Counted from the first letter of the stretch, positions 56,301 to 61,641 are shown. The stretch: DNA of 64,000 nt from Aquimonas sp044377145 (GCF_044377145.1 NZ_JBILJQ010000002.1:1-64000); one strand, 5' to 3'. Notes: generated by a model not told the origin, from the sequence alone. Numbers and translations: made by a program.

Positions 56301-58945
56301 AGGGGGCGCGGCATGAAGCCGCGGATCGCGACTGCTATCCGCCCGTCCGCGTCACACAGATCGATATCCAGACAGGCACTGCGTGCAAGCTCGGCCGAAC
56401 CGCTGGCACGACGCGCATGCACATGGCGAATGGCCAGGTCGGGTTCGATCAAGCGCAGGGATTGCAGGGTGAAGGGCAGCAGGGGCTGACTCGGCAGCTG
56501 CGCGCGATCGACCAGCAGCAGGGTGGCGGCCTGCAAGGCGCCATCCAGTAGGCTGGGGTGCAATACGTAGTCGCCCGCGCCGCCTGCCAGATGCTCGGGC
56601 AGTTCCAGCTCGGCCAGAAGCTCGCCAGCGCCAAAGTGCACAACTTGCAGGGGCTGGTGAGCGGCTCCGTAGCTCAAGCCCATCTGCACGAAGGCCGGGT
56701 AAATCTGTGCGGCGGTCCAGCAGTCTTGCTGCAGCTCGGCCAGCAGTTGCGGGATGTTCACGGGCGGCAGTGGCTGTGGCCGCTGGAAGCGGCAACGGCC
56801 CTGGCAATGAATCTGGTCATCCTGCGTGTAGATCTCGAAATCGACACGGGAACCGTCTTCGGCGCTGCGTGCCACCAGGGCGATATGCACGTCGACGGGG
56901 GCGCTGCCGGAGATCGGCTGCAGCCAGACCAGATCCCGCAGTTCGGGCAGTTGCGTATCGCAGTGTTGTGGTGCGGCCCGTTCCACGGCGGCACGCGCCA
57001 TTTCCAGATAGGCCACCGCCGGCAGTACCGGTTGGCTAACCGAGCCGGCTACACGTACGCAGTGGTCGCGCAAAAAGAATTCGTCGCCGGCAAAGCGCGA
57101 GCGGTAGCGCTGCTCGTTCAAGTCCGAGGTATTGGTGTGCAGCAGCGGATGCAGGTGCAGACTCGCGATGCTGGCAGCGGCGACCACAGGCTCAATCCAG
57201 CAGCGTTCACGCGCGAACACATAGCCGGGCAGATGCAGGCGGTGCGGGGGCTGCGCGTGCGCGGCCTCCCAGTCCAGCGATTCGCCGGCCTGCCAGCGCT
57301 GCGCCAGCTCTGCTGCGGAGCCCTCCGTGGCTTTCAGTTCAGCCGCAGACGCTTCTATTGCGAGTGCTGGCCCGCAGTCAACAAAGGCTCGCAGTGCGCC
57401 GCACAAATCGTCCAGGCTACGCACCACGAAGGCGTGGCGGCAGACCATTTCGGTGCGACCGGTCTGCAAGGTGTAGGCGAGTGCGTCCAGGTCAGCGTCC
57501 CGTGGGCGGTCCGGTGCCTGCTCCAGGAACTGCAGCAGGCGCGCAGCACTGGCCTGCAGACACGAGGGAGTGCGTGCTGACAGCGGCACCACCACCGGCC
57601 CTGCGGAATTCGACCGCCGGCTCGCCCGGCGCGTCCGCGCGACACGATGCTCCTCGATCACCACGAAGGCATTAGTACCACCCACGCCCAGGCTATTGAC
57701 CGCGCCGCGCCGAGGCGCACTGCGGCTGCCCCATTTCCGCAGCTCGGTATTGACGAAGAACGGTGAGCTGTCGAAACGGATTCGTGGATGCGGGCGCTCG
57801 AAATTCAGTTGCGGCGGCAGCAGGCCGTGCTTGACCGTGAGGACGGTCTTGATAAATCCCACGATGCCGGCAGCAGCCTCCAGATGGCCGATTCCGCTCT
57901 TGACCGCGCCCAGGGCGCAGTACGCGCTGCGATCAGTGTGTACGCGGAAGGCCGCCGACAGGGCCTTGACTTCTTCGGGATCGCCCATGGCCGTGCCGGT
58001 GCCGTGCGCTTCGACGAAGCCCAGGGTTGAAGCGTCCACACCGGCATCGGTAAGCGCCGCACGCACACAGGCGATCTGGCCGCGCGCGCTGCTGGCGGCA
58101 TAGCTCAACTTGCTGCGGCCGTCGTTGCCGATCGCGGATCCGCGAATCACGGCGTGGATGGGGTCGCCATCACGCACCGCATCGGACAGGCGCTTGAGCA
58201 GTACCAGGCCAAGGCCACTGCCGAACACCACGCCATCGGCTTCGGCGTCGAAACTGCGCACCCGACCGCTGCGCGAGAAAATGTAGCCCTCGCGATACAC
58301 ATAGCCCTGCGCATGCGGAACCCGCACGCTGACACCGCCAGCGAGTGCCATCTCGCACTCACCGCTGAGGAGGCTCTGGCGAGCCTGGTGCAGAGCCACC
58401 AGTGAGGTTGAGCAGGCCGTTTGCACGGTCATGCTCGGCCCGGTCAGATTGAGCTTGTAGCTGAGGTAGGTCGACAGGAAATCCTTGTCATTGCCCATGT
58501 GGGTCGGGCTGGCAGTGACCTTCTCGAACTGCGGATGCAGATTGACGTGGTGGGCGAAGTAGCTGGTGCCGACTCCGCCGGCGCCGGTGAACACGCCAAT
58601 CGACAATGGTTCGCCGCAGGCATAGCCGGCATCTTCCAGCGTGGCCCAGGCGCACTGCAGCAGCAGGCGCAGTTGCGGATCCATCAGCTCGGCTTCGAGC
58701 GGCGAGATCTTGAAGAAGGCGGGATCAAACAACTCCACGCCATCCAGCGGCGCCACCGACCGCACATAGGCGGGGTCAACGAGTTCGCGCTCGCTGACTC
58801 CGGCTGCACGCAGCTCCTGTTCGGTGGCTGTACGGATGCCCTCTCTGCCCTCACAGAGGTTGCGCCAGAATCCGGTCACATCGTCGGCACCCGGAAACCT
58901 GCCCGCCATGCCGATGACCGCGATGTCCTCACCCCTGTACTTCAT
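41294..58945 (-). CDS. Trans-AT polyketide synthase PKS1 (modules 1-4, part)
   Basis: 5883 residues; the ATG at 58945 has GGGAGCGG upstream. Approximate domains: KS1 6-435 (Cys178 in TACSTS); DH1 599-860 (His628, Asp801); KR1 with GGLGGLG near 1071 and Tyr1219; ACP1 Ser1382; KS2 1479-1905 (Cys1655); DH*2 2095-2310, no catalytic His or Asp; three crotonase-like domains 2415-2660, 2695-2885 and 2929-3169; ACP2a Ser3250 and ACP2b Ser3361, both with the Ser+6 Trp; KS3 3462-3882 (Cys3630); DH*3 4065-4335; ACP3a Ser4428 and ACP3b Ser4544, again with Trp; a DH-like domain 4646-4929 (His4688, but Tyr4844 where Asp belongs); KS4 4951-5372 (Cys5124); DH4 5566-5845 (His5595, Asp5773); docking tail. It starts with a KS and no loading domain, so KS1 must take a chain from a separate carrier, most likely the ACP encoded 24 bases upstream. 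Predicted chemistry: alkene, beta-branch, beta-branch, alkene. No AT, ER or TE. Confidence 0.95.
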   Translation of the reverse strand: MKYRGEDIAVIGMAGRFPGADDVTGFWRNLCEGREGIRTATEQELRAAGVSERELVDPAYVRSVAPLDGVELFDPAFFKISPLEAELMDPQLRLLLQCAWATLEDAGYACGEPLSIGVFTGAGGVGTSYFAHHVNLHPQFEKVTASPTHMGNDKDFLSTYLSYKLNLTGPSMTVQTACSTSLVALHQARQSLLSGECEMALAGGVSVRVPHAQGYVYREGYIFSRSGRVRSFDAEADGVVFGSGLGLVLLKRLSDAVRDGDPIHAVIRGSAIGNDGRSKLSYAASSARGQIACVRAALTDAGVDASTLGFVEAHGTGTAMGDPEEVKALSAAFRVHTDRSAYCALGAVKSGIGHLEAAAGIVGFIKTVLTVKHGLLPPQLNFERPHPRIRFDSSPFFVNTELRKWGSRSAPRRGAVNSLGVGGTNAFVVIEEHRVARTRRASRRSNSAGPVVVPLSARTPSCLQASAARLLQFLEQAPDRPRDADLDALAYTLQTGRTEMVCRHAFVVRSLDDLCGALRAFVDCGPALAIEASAAELKATEGSAAELAQRWQAGESLDWEAAHAQPPHRLHLPGYVFARERCWIEPVVAAASIASLHLHPLLHTNTSDLNEQRYRSRFAGDEFFLRDHCVRVAGSVSQPVLPAVAYLEMARAAVERAAPQHCDTQLPELRDLVWLQPISGSAPVDVHIALVARSAEDGSRVDFEIYTQDDQIHCQGRCRFQRPQPLPPVNIPQLLAELQQDCWTAAQIYPAFVQMGLSYGAAHQPLQVVHFGAGELLAELELPEHLAGGAGDYVLHPSLLDGALQAATLLLVDRAQLPSQPLLPFTLQSLRLIEPDLAIRHVHARRASGSAELARSACLDIDLCDADGRIAVAIRGFMPRPLTRHARAPLFATREWEAVPLQPDELPQAEPHVMLCGLPHLQTTRIARDCQRVPLPEDDAAQDPAELYARVAEACFDKLQQLLGSRLRAPALLQLALPDTEQGRLLAGLAGMLRSAHLENPLLAGQVLLLDPQLDSERVAALLHAERAHPHEVLVRLGDGYREVTRWRLLDASGEAPASLSLRQGGVYLITGGLGGLGRIFARELAQCGTSPCLILSGRAAAAQVAEDASAQTLLAELAELGARAEYVRMDPCDQAEVDATIASIRARHGELHGILHSAGTTRDGYVLRKTRAELHEVLAPKVQGSVHLDRASADCDLDFLVLFSSLSAALGNLGQSDYAAANGFLDEFAVARNRQVAAGLRRGHTLAIRWPLWREGGMQPDASGIEQLRQQTGIEPMQSATGLRLFHRSLALGLEQCLVMEGDLAQMQRSLGCGALLHTGTPDFAAPRISASATPGEALPAESELQPGAEELLRAQFASLLKLPLARVQASTSLEDYGIDSILALDLTRALERSFGPLPKTLFFEYQNIRELADYLVRLQAPRLAELLSVQHAAASTSPSDTVDSDARSSSGRSISIRALGRSHAPHSSSAEDSRVDPAIAIIGISGRYPQARDLQAFWRNLSEGRDCIVEVPPERWNWRDYYSEDRSQTGRHYSRWGGFIEGVDEFDARFFGIAPIEADLLDPQERLFLEQAWLALEDAGLSRASLQIPHGDELPAQVGVYAGVMYGEYQLLGAEASLGGERMGFASNLSSIANRVSYVLNLHGPSLAVDTMCSSSLTAIHLACQDLKLGHTDLALAGGVNISIHPNKYLMLSAGQFISGDGHCQSFGEGGDGYIPGEGVGVVVLKRLADAERDGDLIHAVIRGSALSHGGRTHGYTVPNPQAQASAVRQALRESGIDARAISYIEAHGTGTKLGDPIEIAGLQKVFREHTEATGFCLIGSAKSNIGHCEAAAGIAGLSKVLLQMRHAQIVPSLHSTRLNPHIDFAASPFVVNQVLQPWQRPLIDGVEQPRIAGISSFGAGGANAHLIVEEYRAPALADLSQSSLSSNEHVLPISARNEQQLRHKVSDLLQYMEQTTPALDALAYSLQVGREAMEQRLCLRAESLDAARSCLSAWLDGGSDSRLQRGQARAGRERLLAQHSESSLQGRVQQALDTASLDTLAELWTHGLEVEWSRLHAYRPQRLRLPTYPFARQRHWAEAADSARRRARLPAQLHPLLHANVSDLDWHRYATRFEGNEAILSETPEGAALGEAAALAMAHAALMRALPPRSSASLALREIAWVQPRPALAGRPVHCTVWANNEAGYCFEISLHADGADEQVLCQGRADWASIAAEVEPLHSQPPRQLDLPPLGPLRGAPLDLHPGLLQHVLQPNVAAWPLRLERLQVLQATTAPTQAQIWACADDSLDIDLLDAAGSPCLQLRGLRHAQHAPATDTSALPVAKTTAALPVANTPAVSVAPRRVAFVRPANVKTLTAVPAELSAPTPAKPRGSVRLNLDPQPVLAAADALPGKPRKALQALQTASFEAAAVPSAADSEVSLFELGAGVYVLQYEAELGVDTPGADTLAADSQQSQSQSQSQPQPQPLSAPALQDLRAALAAAAAQPELRVLVLRSSGSQFLGSQCAASEFDALGALGQELLNFPQPLIALVDGQAIGVGLLLAALCDFLLLQETTHCGLGTDTLPPSAVETLLEARFGLPLAEALLYEGELAATELQARGLGCLILSSSDTAAETQGLPAQVLELAQTLTDKPAAALQLLKQHLAQPQRAAFRELCARLNSLPALTAPVTAAVAEPVAQSTDAAERSVESLQHGLSLQPQGAVLRVELLNTDSSHAGEAQLQALETLLRQPDPQVRCLILEGTQAGFLPTPDPTEQQAWSQRLQQALALAPCAVLALPAGGARGLGWHFALLCDLCLHVDTAEYLFDAAAPADWLAVLPAALGEAWLLPLAGGLPASGAELQARTSARVVSAADAQAQARPFAERLAALAPAELSRWRIHRHQRLQLLQAQAQQLLGGSGSAAGQDSSAGSDVEPTASERRRSFGSGTVEAELLDDGVLDLRLCDRQARNMFTPELSSGLREALAWAEHLTACKLVVLSGYDSYFASGGTPATLFAIHAGSARFTDDALFEQPLICRLPVIAALQGHGLGAGWALGMFADASLLAAESRYRSPYMDYGFTPGAGATAVFPARIGLDLARESLLTAREFDGAALAARGLRQPVLARAEVRPAALALAQRLATLPRERLQALKRWQAASLRQALPALLQCELDMHAQSFVGQAEPLARIQARLGQGGADAASAAAQAAAERHTVSTTLAATKAPSTAQQSTAVPGLQAIAEHLRSLLADELRLPAEDIADNEQFVDLGLDSITGVTWVRRINQHYGTAIEAIRVYSYPTLARLAEHVAELLQAAPLSSVAEAAIAPATPGSTTTTEANAAPPNALDAASVRAHLRSLLADELRLPEPDIDDDEQFVDLGLDSITGVTWVRRINTHYGTAIEAIRVYSYPTLRRLAEHILAEAATARPSSAVEVAPTVQTVADPQPDRQPARAALRSEALLGQPLQTWRNRRLSAAARLDARLPQIAVVGMAGRFAQADDIDQFWNNLAAGRDCIEEIPRQRWDIEACFEAGEARPGKTYSRWMGLLSGYDCFDAGFFNISPREARSMDPQQRVFLEACWHALEHAGHAPSGMAGSRCGVFVGCSAGDYHQLSRREALSGQGFTGAAPSILAARIAYLLDLQGPSVSIDTACSSSLVAIASACDSLALGHSDMALAGGVNVMSGPAMQIMTAQVGMLSPQGRCFSFDARADGIVNGEGVGVLLLKRLAEAERDGDCIHGVIEAWGVNQDGRTNGITAPNPEAQTRLLRQVHARFGIHPASIELVEAHGTGTALGDPIEVAGLSAAFAGVAAGSCALGSVKSNIGHCLTAAGVSGVLKLLLALKHRQLPPSLHFERPNPHLALERSPFQVNTRLQPWLPRSGLRRGAVNSFGFSGTNAHVVIAEHAGQSEAASTGGAAVLLALSARSSERLRASAARLLDWLRANPGQDLQRLAYTLQVGRDAMAERLALVVDSQPTLERTLEAVLTDWTDSGTRTLPQVLRGQVGGSAALRGLIEDPDFGGLLQKWIARGDLRRLADLWTQGLDLPWTALLGGRRPPRRLGLPGYPFLRERHWLQATDTPVPAASLTAHPLLQKNCSDLHGQRYAGRIEQSVFCMRDSRESTQALQLMTASGIEMLAAAVRDALPAARTSPGLQLFDLRWSARLPAGAVRVELAGDGEAVAFELAADQDTHVAEQNAHAGQHAHPVEPALSGWAQVEASAPAQFDLVALRAGLGAAEPAQGLLMQQAQRCGLDLQSLLPCIAELRRGTAGVLLHLQLPTELNTPGLDLQPVLVEAVLHCAAALAATAEPPQALANLRLWRSSTSPSWAWLQQGSDGRFDIDLLDAEGRCCIALRGLDYTVDTAEALTDLGAEVAVQATQAPSMQAESSQVRAERSDSRTIAGIATTTERAEQLSSVQIQQRLALSLAEALYLQANEIDPQRSFTELGLDSIIGVEWVKAINREFGLGVAATLVYDYPNLAALAAHLHAELARKLPPQAPAVPEQAPSSPPTAAPARAPATASASTTTAVDPAAVLRELRHSLAEALFMQADDIDPARSFSELGLDSIIGVEWVRVINRRFELQLAATQIYDYPSLQALAAHIATALKQTSARTLNETVTPAGIEITRSEVEATQPLPVRSLAAAPRALRSKRPLPRGRVDQSIRFRPKFDALHTGLYFHCAEARGDYEAQGEFELRCTLTPESNVCLREHVVFGEHLLPTDAYVELVYAGFRSYFDAPRVCLEQLSLSSPLLGQHGQPRHVRLLFRRAEQDLQFFLRSASGPEFSDERLHAQGFIRVDREAPEPLQPRQAPHFTVLDSLPATAIPTNAGQHYAPLQALHLGERHALGEIHVAAHSFGFLCSPFALYGGLCTAINFGAYAVAARFGASEDQFLPVRVSRLRLLGELQQQNYRCHAELLSVDRDSVELAFELVDASGEVMLRVDSIQLRRVAAATLRQSLQPSAALPVRARRTTDPEPVAVIGLSCRLPMAADVDALWQNLIEGRDCVVEVPEQRWGAHSGWYHPDPRHPHSAYSRWAGLLDGIDEFDALFFGISPVEAELIDPQQRVFLQECWRAIESAGHAPSSLAERNCGVYVGCGGGDYVRVLGEYGQDTAGAAFMGSSNAILAARIAYQLNLKGPALAIDTACSSSLVAVHLACESLRAGECELALAGGINLLTTPIGHILTSQVGMPSQQGRCASFDASADGIVFSEGCGVVVLKPLSAALRDQDEIHGVIVGSGINQDGRTNGITAPSSTAQQRLLRDVYQRFAIDPARIGYIEAHGTATALGDPIEVNALRRVFDEAGAAPGSCALGSIKSAIGHTGFAAGVAGLIKTLLCLQHRQLVPSLHYRQPNPYIEFDGGPFHVNTTHCDWVSAQPRLAAVSSFGFSGTNAHVVLAQSPQPELLAKACEMQVDEVLVPLSARTSEALLAQVEALLQTLQRRPRLDLQRLACTLQTGRDAMPHRLALRVRSLTELAQRLQQWVQGEVRIEGLHRGQLTRADDALSMLASDPGMHALVEQWMRACQYERLAELWVRGFELDFATLYPQGRPRRLRLPGYAFARERCWVSEKPGSRRAPHREGGAHAALHPLLHSNRSDLGQQRYVSRFDGSEFFLAEHRVQGSAVLPAVAYLEMARAALVDALPGHTTSVLELQHVAWAQPLRLGDVPVAVETAVFVEVEGRFGFEIVSFTETETDADVDVDASALSTLHCQGSAALVTARTAVLDVDALRQRLRPADDLPALYSRFAERGLDYGPGFRAVVAQWQGRGEVLLQLDLPSALRAEASAYVLHPSLLDGALQGSIELAADSQLRLPFAVECVRVFAACGPRMYAWLRRSAGSGSTAGEALHKVDIDLCDAQGQVCVQLHGFSSRPLQSAEGFDEAHYRSIIAGLLSHELSADQAMELG
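44159..45010 (-). other. DH-like domain after the ACP pair of module 3 (pyran synthase or isomerase candidate)
   Basis: PKS1 residues about 4646-4929 form a double-hotdog DH fold lying between ACP3b and KS4. The first motif is kept (His4688 in REHVVFGEHLLP). In the second, the HPxxxDxxxQ pattern reads SPFALYGGLC, so His, Asp and Gln are all lost and Tyr4844 stands at the Asp position. DH relatives that keep His but lose Asp act as pyran synthases or double-bond-shifting isomerases in other trans-AT lines. Confidence 0.65.
45185..45775 (-). other. Tandem beta-branching ACPs of module 3
   Basis: Two carriers, Ser4428 and Ser4544, both reading GLDSIIGVEW with the Trp flag at Ser+6. The first is in SFTELGLDS, the second in SFSELGLDS. 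Module 3 has no built-in ECH domains, so it must rely on the free ECH1 and ECH2. Confidence 0.88.
48745..49310 (-). other. Tandem beta-branching ACPs of module 2
   Basis: Ser3250 and Ser3361, both within FVDLGLDSITGVTW and with the Trp flag. The two copies are nearly identical for about 70 residues (EHLRSLLADELRLP and AHLRSLLADELRLP at their starts), which suggests recent duplication or gene conversion within the pair. Confidence 0.88.
49439..51703 (-). other. Triple crotonase-like array of module 2
   Basis: PKS1 residues about 2415-3169. The third domain is ECH2-like (LSGYDSYFASGGT, LQGHGLGAGWALGMFAD, DYGFTPGAGAT, MHAQSF). The first (VDGQAIGVGLLLAALCDF) and second (GARGLGWHFALLCDL) keep the fold's core but not the GGT loop or the C-terminal HAQSF. 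The order and the pattern of decay are the same as in PKS2. Confidence 0.75.
51544..51588. repeat. Hexanucleotide tandem repeat inside PKS1
   Basis: Six to seven units of CTGCGG/CTGCGA on the plus strand, read on the minus strand as alternating Gln-Ser then Gln-Pro, in the first crotonase-like domain. Units are in frame, so slippage would change linker length only. Confidence 0.6.
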
Positions 58946-58969
58946 GTGCCGCTCCCGAGCCTGGCTGTA

Positions 58970-59236
58970 TCAATGCGTGCGCTGAGCGCAACGCTCGTAA
59001 GCCGCGGCGAGATCGCCGACGGTACGGATGTCAGTGATCATCACGTCGTCCTGCTGGAACGGGTCAACGCCCAGCTCCTCTTCCAGGCTGGCGATCAATG
59101 CGGCCACCAGCAGCGAGCTGAAGCCCAGCTCGTCGACCAGTTCTGCCTCTGCACGCAGGGCCGGCAACTGCAGCCCACGCTCGCTCGCCACGGTCTGGAT
59201 GACCCGGTGCACGCTCTCAGCAATCGTTTCGCTCAT
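58970..59236 (-). CDS. Stand-alone acyl carrier protein
   Basis: 88 residues from the ATG at 59236, with GAGGA eight bases upstream; a TTG further upstream would give six more residues. The attachment site is probably Ser41 in ELGFSSLLVAAL. The Asp that normally precedes the Ser is itself Ser. It lacks the beta-branching Trp and the GANSIDRA form, so it is neither an acceptor nor the cassette donor. It lies between the reductase gene and PKS1, 24 bases before the PKS1 start. This suits a starter carrier loaded by the AMP ligase. Alternatively it could serve module 10, which has no ACP. Confidence 0.85.
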   Translation of the reverse strand: MSETIAESVHRVIQTVASERGLQLPALRAEAELVDELGFSSLLVAALIASLEEELGVDPFQQDDVMITDIRTVGDLAAAYERCAQRTH

Positions 59237-59250
59237 TGTTCTGTCCTCAA

Positions 59251-59988
59251 TCAAACCGTTAGACCACCGTCGACCACGATCGTCTGCCCTGTTACGAATC
59301 GGGCGTCCTCGGAAAGCAGGAACTTGACGACTGCGGCGACCTCGTCGACTCCACCGAGTCGCGACAGGGGTGTCTGTCGCACGATTCGTGCCTTCTGTTG
59401 CTCAGTAAGCTCGGACGTCATTTCGGTTTCCATGAAGCCCGGTGCCACTGAGTTGACTCGAATGCCCAGAGGGCCCAGCTCCTTGGCGAGCGCGCGGGTA
59501 AGTCCATCCAGCGCAGCCTTGGTTGCCGCGTAGGCGGCGACACCCTTGAAGCCACGCACGCCGACCACCGAAGACACGTTCACCACCGCTCCGAATCCGC
59601 CCACCATCATCGGCTTGATGCAGGCCTGGCTGAGGGTAATCGCGGCCTCCAGGTTGACCGCCAGCATGCGGCTGATGTCCTGCGTCTTCATCGTGGTGAG
59701 CAGACCCTCATGGGCCACGCCCGCACTGTTCACCAGGTAGCCAATCCGCCCCAGCTCGCTCCGAACACTTGCAAGGAAAGACTGCACGCCGCTGCCATCG
59801 GTTACGTCGACGGCCTCCCACAGCAGGGCGTCACCGGACTCCGCTTGCAGCCGGTCCAGTTCGGCAGTGCGCCTGCGACTGAAGGTGGCGACTCGATAGC
59901 CTTCGGACAGCAGCATCCTGCAGATACCGAGACCCAAGCCCTTGCTGCCGCCACTGACCACGGCAACCTTGTTGGCCGATGCAGACAT
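59251..59988 (-). CDS. FabG-like short-chain dehydrogenase/reductase
   Basis: 245 residues from the ATG at 59988, with GGAG eight bases upstream; a GTG three codons earlier would sit inside that ribosome site. NADPH-binding SGGSKGLG at 12-19, NSAG at 87-90, and the catalytic set Ser140, Tyr153 and Lys157 are all present. It is close to 3-oxoacyl-ACP reductases. Fourteen bases separate its stop from the free ACP start, so the likely substrate is a beta-keto group on that carrier, either on the starter or in a trans-acting reduction for the KR-less last module. Confidence 0.9.
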   Translation of the reverse strand: MSASANKVAVVSGGSKGLGLGICRMLLSEGYRVATFSRRRTAELDRLQAESGDALLWEAVDVTDGSGVQSFLASVRSELGRIGYLVNSAGVAHEGLLTTMKTQDISRMLAVNLEAAITLSQACIKPMMVGGFGAVVNVSSVVGVRGFKGVAAYAATKAALDGLTRALAKELGPLGIRVNSVAPGFMETEMTSELTEQQKARIVRQTPLSRLGGVDEVAAVVKFLLSEDARFVTGQTIVVDGGLTV

Positions 59989-60198
59989 TTCATGCACTCC
60001 GCAGTGTTGGGGAAGGTCTGAAGCTTCGATCCCTGAGTTCTTCAGACATGGTGAGCGCGGCGTCGCCGCTGACTCACATCGATAGGAGCGCTTGCGCGCT
60101 GTACTTGCGGGCGCCCCCTACATAGCGCTGAAGGCGGAGACGAGAGATTTCCGACCGCGTTGCGGCTGCGTACGCCGAGCACACGCGGCCCATGCCGC

Positions 60199-60228
60199 AG
60201 CCGACTGCGGCGCTCGATGCAGTCGGCT
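60199..60228 (-). terminator. Hairpin downstream of the AMP ligase gene
   Basis: A perfect 10-bp stem, AGCCGACTGC (60199-60208) with GCAGTCGGCT (60219-60228), starts 19 bases after the ligase stop. A nested 7-bp stem (60194-60211) overlaps it. No U-run follows, so it may attenuate or stabilise the transcript rather than end it. It sits in the 258-base gap before the reductase gene, the longest gap inside the minus-strand series. Confidence 0.4.
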
Positions 60229-60246
60229 ACCGGGCTCGCCGCAGAC

Positions 60247-61641
60247 TCAGCTGTTCACCACGGTCTCCGTCGGCGCGACGCCAGCGCGGATCTTCTTGAA
60301 ACGCGAGCCCACCAAGCTGTCGCCGCGGGCGATGCTGATGAAGCCGGGGACCTTGAACGGTGCCAGCCGTTGCTGGCATTGATCGATGACCCGCCGCTTG
60401 AAAGCAGCCGGGTCTTCATCGTGTTCCAGCAGAAACTCGGCCCAGATCATCTGCCCTACCACAGGGCTTCGCTTCTCGCGTACCAGTACGTCGCGCACAT
60501 TTCCGAGAGTCAGCAGGAAGCTCTCGATCTCGGCCGGAAAGACCTTCTCTCCAGCGACGTTGATGATCTCTGATTCGCGGCCAAGCACCTGATAGTACTC
60601 ACCGTCTACTTCGACGCGGTCACCCGTGTTGTACCAGCCCTCGGCATCGAAGGGACTCGGGGCATTGAGGTAACCGAGCATCGCCTGCCGGCTTCGAATC
60701 CACAGCACCCCTTCCCGCACGTCAAGCTCGAAGCCGTCGCCGCCGATCTTCATCCAGCGCGAGCCGCAGCCACGCGATTGGGTCGAAAGAATCCCCAGCT
60801 CAGACAAGCCATAGGTCTGCTTGAGTTGAATCTGCGGGAACGTGCGATGCAGGCTGTCGAGGGTGGAGGCGGGCATCACTTCGGTGCCGTAGGTGATTAC
60901 CCTGAGCGAACTCAGGTCATGTCCCCGATAGGCACGCGACATCAGAAACATGGTCAAAAAGGACGGGGTTGTAGGCAACAGTTCGACCGCATGGCGTTCA
61001 ATGCAAGCGGAGATCTCGCTTGCGCCACGGCTGGCGCATGTCACTACCGTGCCGCCATTGAACAAAACCGACAGCAAGGTGTTGATGCCCCCGATGTGGT
61101 CCAGCTTAAGGAACAGCAGGGTGCGATAAGCCGGTCTGACCTGGTCCGCGAAGCGCTCGACCATCCTCGCGTAGTCGAGCAGAACCGCCTTGCCCTTGCC
61201 GGTGCTGCCGGAGGTGAAAATCACCATGCCGGCGCGCTGATCCTCGACCAGCGTGGCGAGCAAAGGATGCGGCCGCTCGGTTGCCTCGGTCCGCTGCTCG
61301 CACGACACGGTTTGTGGATTAATCAGGCCAACCGACGGGACGGTGAGCACGTGCGTCGCTTGGGCAACCGTCAGCCGCTCATCGAACAGACTGTGGTCGT
61401 CCGCTGACATGGGAATGACGATGCAAGCGCACTCGATCAATGCCAGCAGCAGGCCGACGGAATCAACGTGATAGTCGGTGATCAAGGCGACTCTGCTGCC
61501 AGGCCCTATGCCGTAGTCGGCAAGCGCTGCCTGCCAGGCATCAATGCCTGCGACGAGCTCTGCATAACTTCGAGTGGCGTCGGCGCTGACCGCCATAGGC
61601 CGGTCCCCAAAGGACAGCAATCGTGTGCGGGTGAAGCTCAT
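60247..61641 (-). CDS. Acyl-AMP ligase (class I ANL enzyme), probable starter-loading enzyme
   Basis: 464 residues from the ATG at 61641, with AGGAGA just upstream. ANL motifs: FTSGSTGKGK at 142-151, TYGLSELG at 276-283, YNTGD ending at 341, and the C-terminal catalytic Lys in GSRFKK (449/450). At this length it has no fused carrier domain. It activates a carboxylic acid with ATP and passes it to CoA or an ACP. First gene of the pathway series, upstream of a free ACP and a PKS that begins with KS, so loading a starter acid onto that ACP is the simplest reading. The acid cannot be named from the sequence. In-frame codons upstream would add about 50 residues of non-family sequence. Confidence 0.9.
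   Translation of the reverse strand: MSFTRTRLLSFGDRPMAVSADATRSYAELVAGIDAWQAALADYGIGPGSRVALITDYHVDSVGLLLALIECACIVIPMSADDHSLFDERLTVAQATHVLTVPSVGLINPQTVSCEQRTEATERPHPLLATLVEDQRAGMVIFTSGSTGKGKAVLLDYARMVERFADQVRPAYRTLLFLKLDHIGGINTLLSVLFNGGTVVTCASRGASEISACIERHAVELLPTTPSFLTMFLMSRAYRGHDLSSLRVITYGTEVMPASTLDSLHRTFPQIQLKQTYGLSELGILSTQSRGCGSRWMKIGGDGFELDVREGVLWIRSRQAMLGYLNAPSPFDAEGWYNTGDRVEVDGEYYQVLGRESEIINVAGEKVFPAEIESFLLTLGNVRDVLVREKRSPVVGQMIWAEFLLEHDEDPAAFKRRVIDQCQQRLAPFKVPGFISIARGDSLVGSRFKKIRAGVAPTETVVNS

Larger units (their letters stand above)
47300..56365 (-). repeat. Duplicated multi-domain block, copy in PKS1
   Basis: About 3020 residues, KR1 through KS3, in the order KR-ACP-KS-DH*-ECHa-ECHb-ECHc-ACP-ACP-KS, the same as PKS2 from KR4 through KS6 (32020-41035). 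Both copies are also preceded by a KS-DH unit, although in the second that unit lies on PKS1 and the rest on PKS2. This points to a segmental duplication followed by a gene split. Confidence 0.7.

Noticed and set aside
12639..58945. Embedded AT, ER or thioesterase domains in the PKS proteins
   Set aside because: I looked between each KS and ACP and at all C-termini and found none; segments after each KS are the usual KS-linker regions.
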